Origin: Daucus carota subsp. sativus
Lineage: Eukaryota; Streptophyta; Magnoliopsida; Apiales; Apiaceae
Assembly: GCF_001625215.2 (NCBI RefSeq)
Contig: NC_030386.2
Coordinates: 39,187,296 to 39,251,295 of the forward strand
Length of the DNA stretch: 64,000 nucleotides
Direction of reading: 5' to 3'
A program made the translations under genes and the position numbers. The notes under the pieces are model-generated. The model searched no databases and was not told the DNA's origin. It worked only from the letters and a program-made list of their open reading frames with translations. Below are positions 63,489 to 64,000 of this stretch, one piece after another. The first letter of the stretch is position 1. Each line of letters opens with the position of its first letter.

Positions 63489-64000
63489 CATTGTAGGTGC
63501 CTTGTAAATATATATCTGAGAGTATAATCCATATTTTTACCCTGAGCTCTCCATATATGGGTTCTACAGAATTCAAGACTTCAGTTAACTATGAAATTTG
63601 ATAGCGTTATCACTAAACTTGTCTAATACTAGTTCTGTCCTGATTATAACCTAACCACTGATAATACCAGTGTGTCACAAAACAAAATAAAAAACCAAAC
63701 AATATCAAGCAACAAAGATTATGAGGAAAAAACATACCTAAAATAACCGATTGAAAGCAGGAATAGAGTTGGACATGATGAAGTCACCGTGAATCGAAGT
63801 CGAAACATCAAACCCTAAATCACCTGGAAACCCCCAAATTAGCAATATATATCTAAAATTAAAGGATGATATCCTAAATTCAACAATACACATAAAATAC
63901 AGGGCTGAAGAGAGAACTCGGAATTAAGAGAGTGAGAGAGTGAATGAGCGAGAGTGAGTTCAAAGAGAGAGACTGGTAAAAGGGGGAAATGGCACCTATT

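Larger units (their letters stand above)
61504..64000. mobile_element. CACTA (En/Spm) transposon, left end and interior
   Basis: CACTACAAGAAAAATG at 61504 is the classic CACTA terminal repeat. The next ~250 bases hold subterminal repeats of GGTCGCTTTTA in both directions, typical of this superfamily. The other end is not in the window, so the extent is a minimum. No transposase was recognised. The interior holds decayed helicase exons on the minus strand. Confidence 0.75.

Overview
ORGANISM. This is nuclear DNA of a flowering plant, almost certainly a eudicot. The genes are split by AT-rich introns with GT-AG borders. The gene set is plant-specific: a PAD4-type immune lipase-like protein, the UV-B receptor UVR8, a DYW-type PPR protein, a membrane-tethered NAC factor and an S-domain receptor kinase. 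Short DNA transposons fill introns and spacers. The sequence alone does not fix the species. LAYOUT. The left edge holds the last two exons of an unidentified + strand gene (to 149). Then, mostly on the minus strand, come PAD4 (827-4617), UVR8 (6315-11403), the glucosidase II alpha subunit (13861-19155), a plastid-type DUF1292/DUF3727 protein (20337-24196), an IST1-like ESCRT protein (25296-29312) and a Gfo/Idh/MocA oxidoreductase (30923-33876). A + strand polygalacturonase (35930-37930) and a minus strand NAC factor with a C-terminal membrane anchor (39496-42797) follow. The block 44188-51929 has Helitron-like termini. Further right are a + strand sphingoid-base C4-hydroxylase (52384-53493), a minus strand DYW PPR gene (53852-55591) and a minus strand S-domain receptor kinase (56747-61086). 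From 61504 to the window end lies one end of a CACTA transposon. All complete host genes were rebuilt exon by exon with phases that agree, and they look intact. MOST INTERESTING REGIONS. (1) The 7.7 kb Helitron-like block carries, in one orientation, pieces of three unrelated host genes: the 5' half of a DEAD-box helicase of the RH7 type, the LRR-to-transmembrane part of a STRUBBELIG-family receptor, and an internally deleted NEP1/EMG1 rRNA methyltransferase that still reads as an open 77-residue protein. (2) The CACTA end carries decayed exons of a PRP16-type DEAH-box splicing helicase. It sits inside a small transposon of the same family as one at 12.5 kb. (3) A 350 bp non-autonomous Helitron lies at 35172-35521. 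(4) MITEs of several superfamilies lie in the introns of PAD4, the polygalacturonase, the NAC gene and the receptor kinase. HOW THE GENES RELATE. There is no operon and no obvious cluster. Two genes act in immunity (PAD4, receptor kinase) and one in ER glycoprotein quality control, which immune receptors need. One is a light receptor; the rest are housekeeping, cell wall or organelle genes. I found no tRNA, rRNA, CRISPR array or recognisable LTR element.
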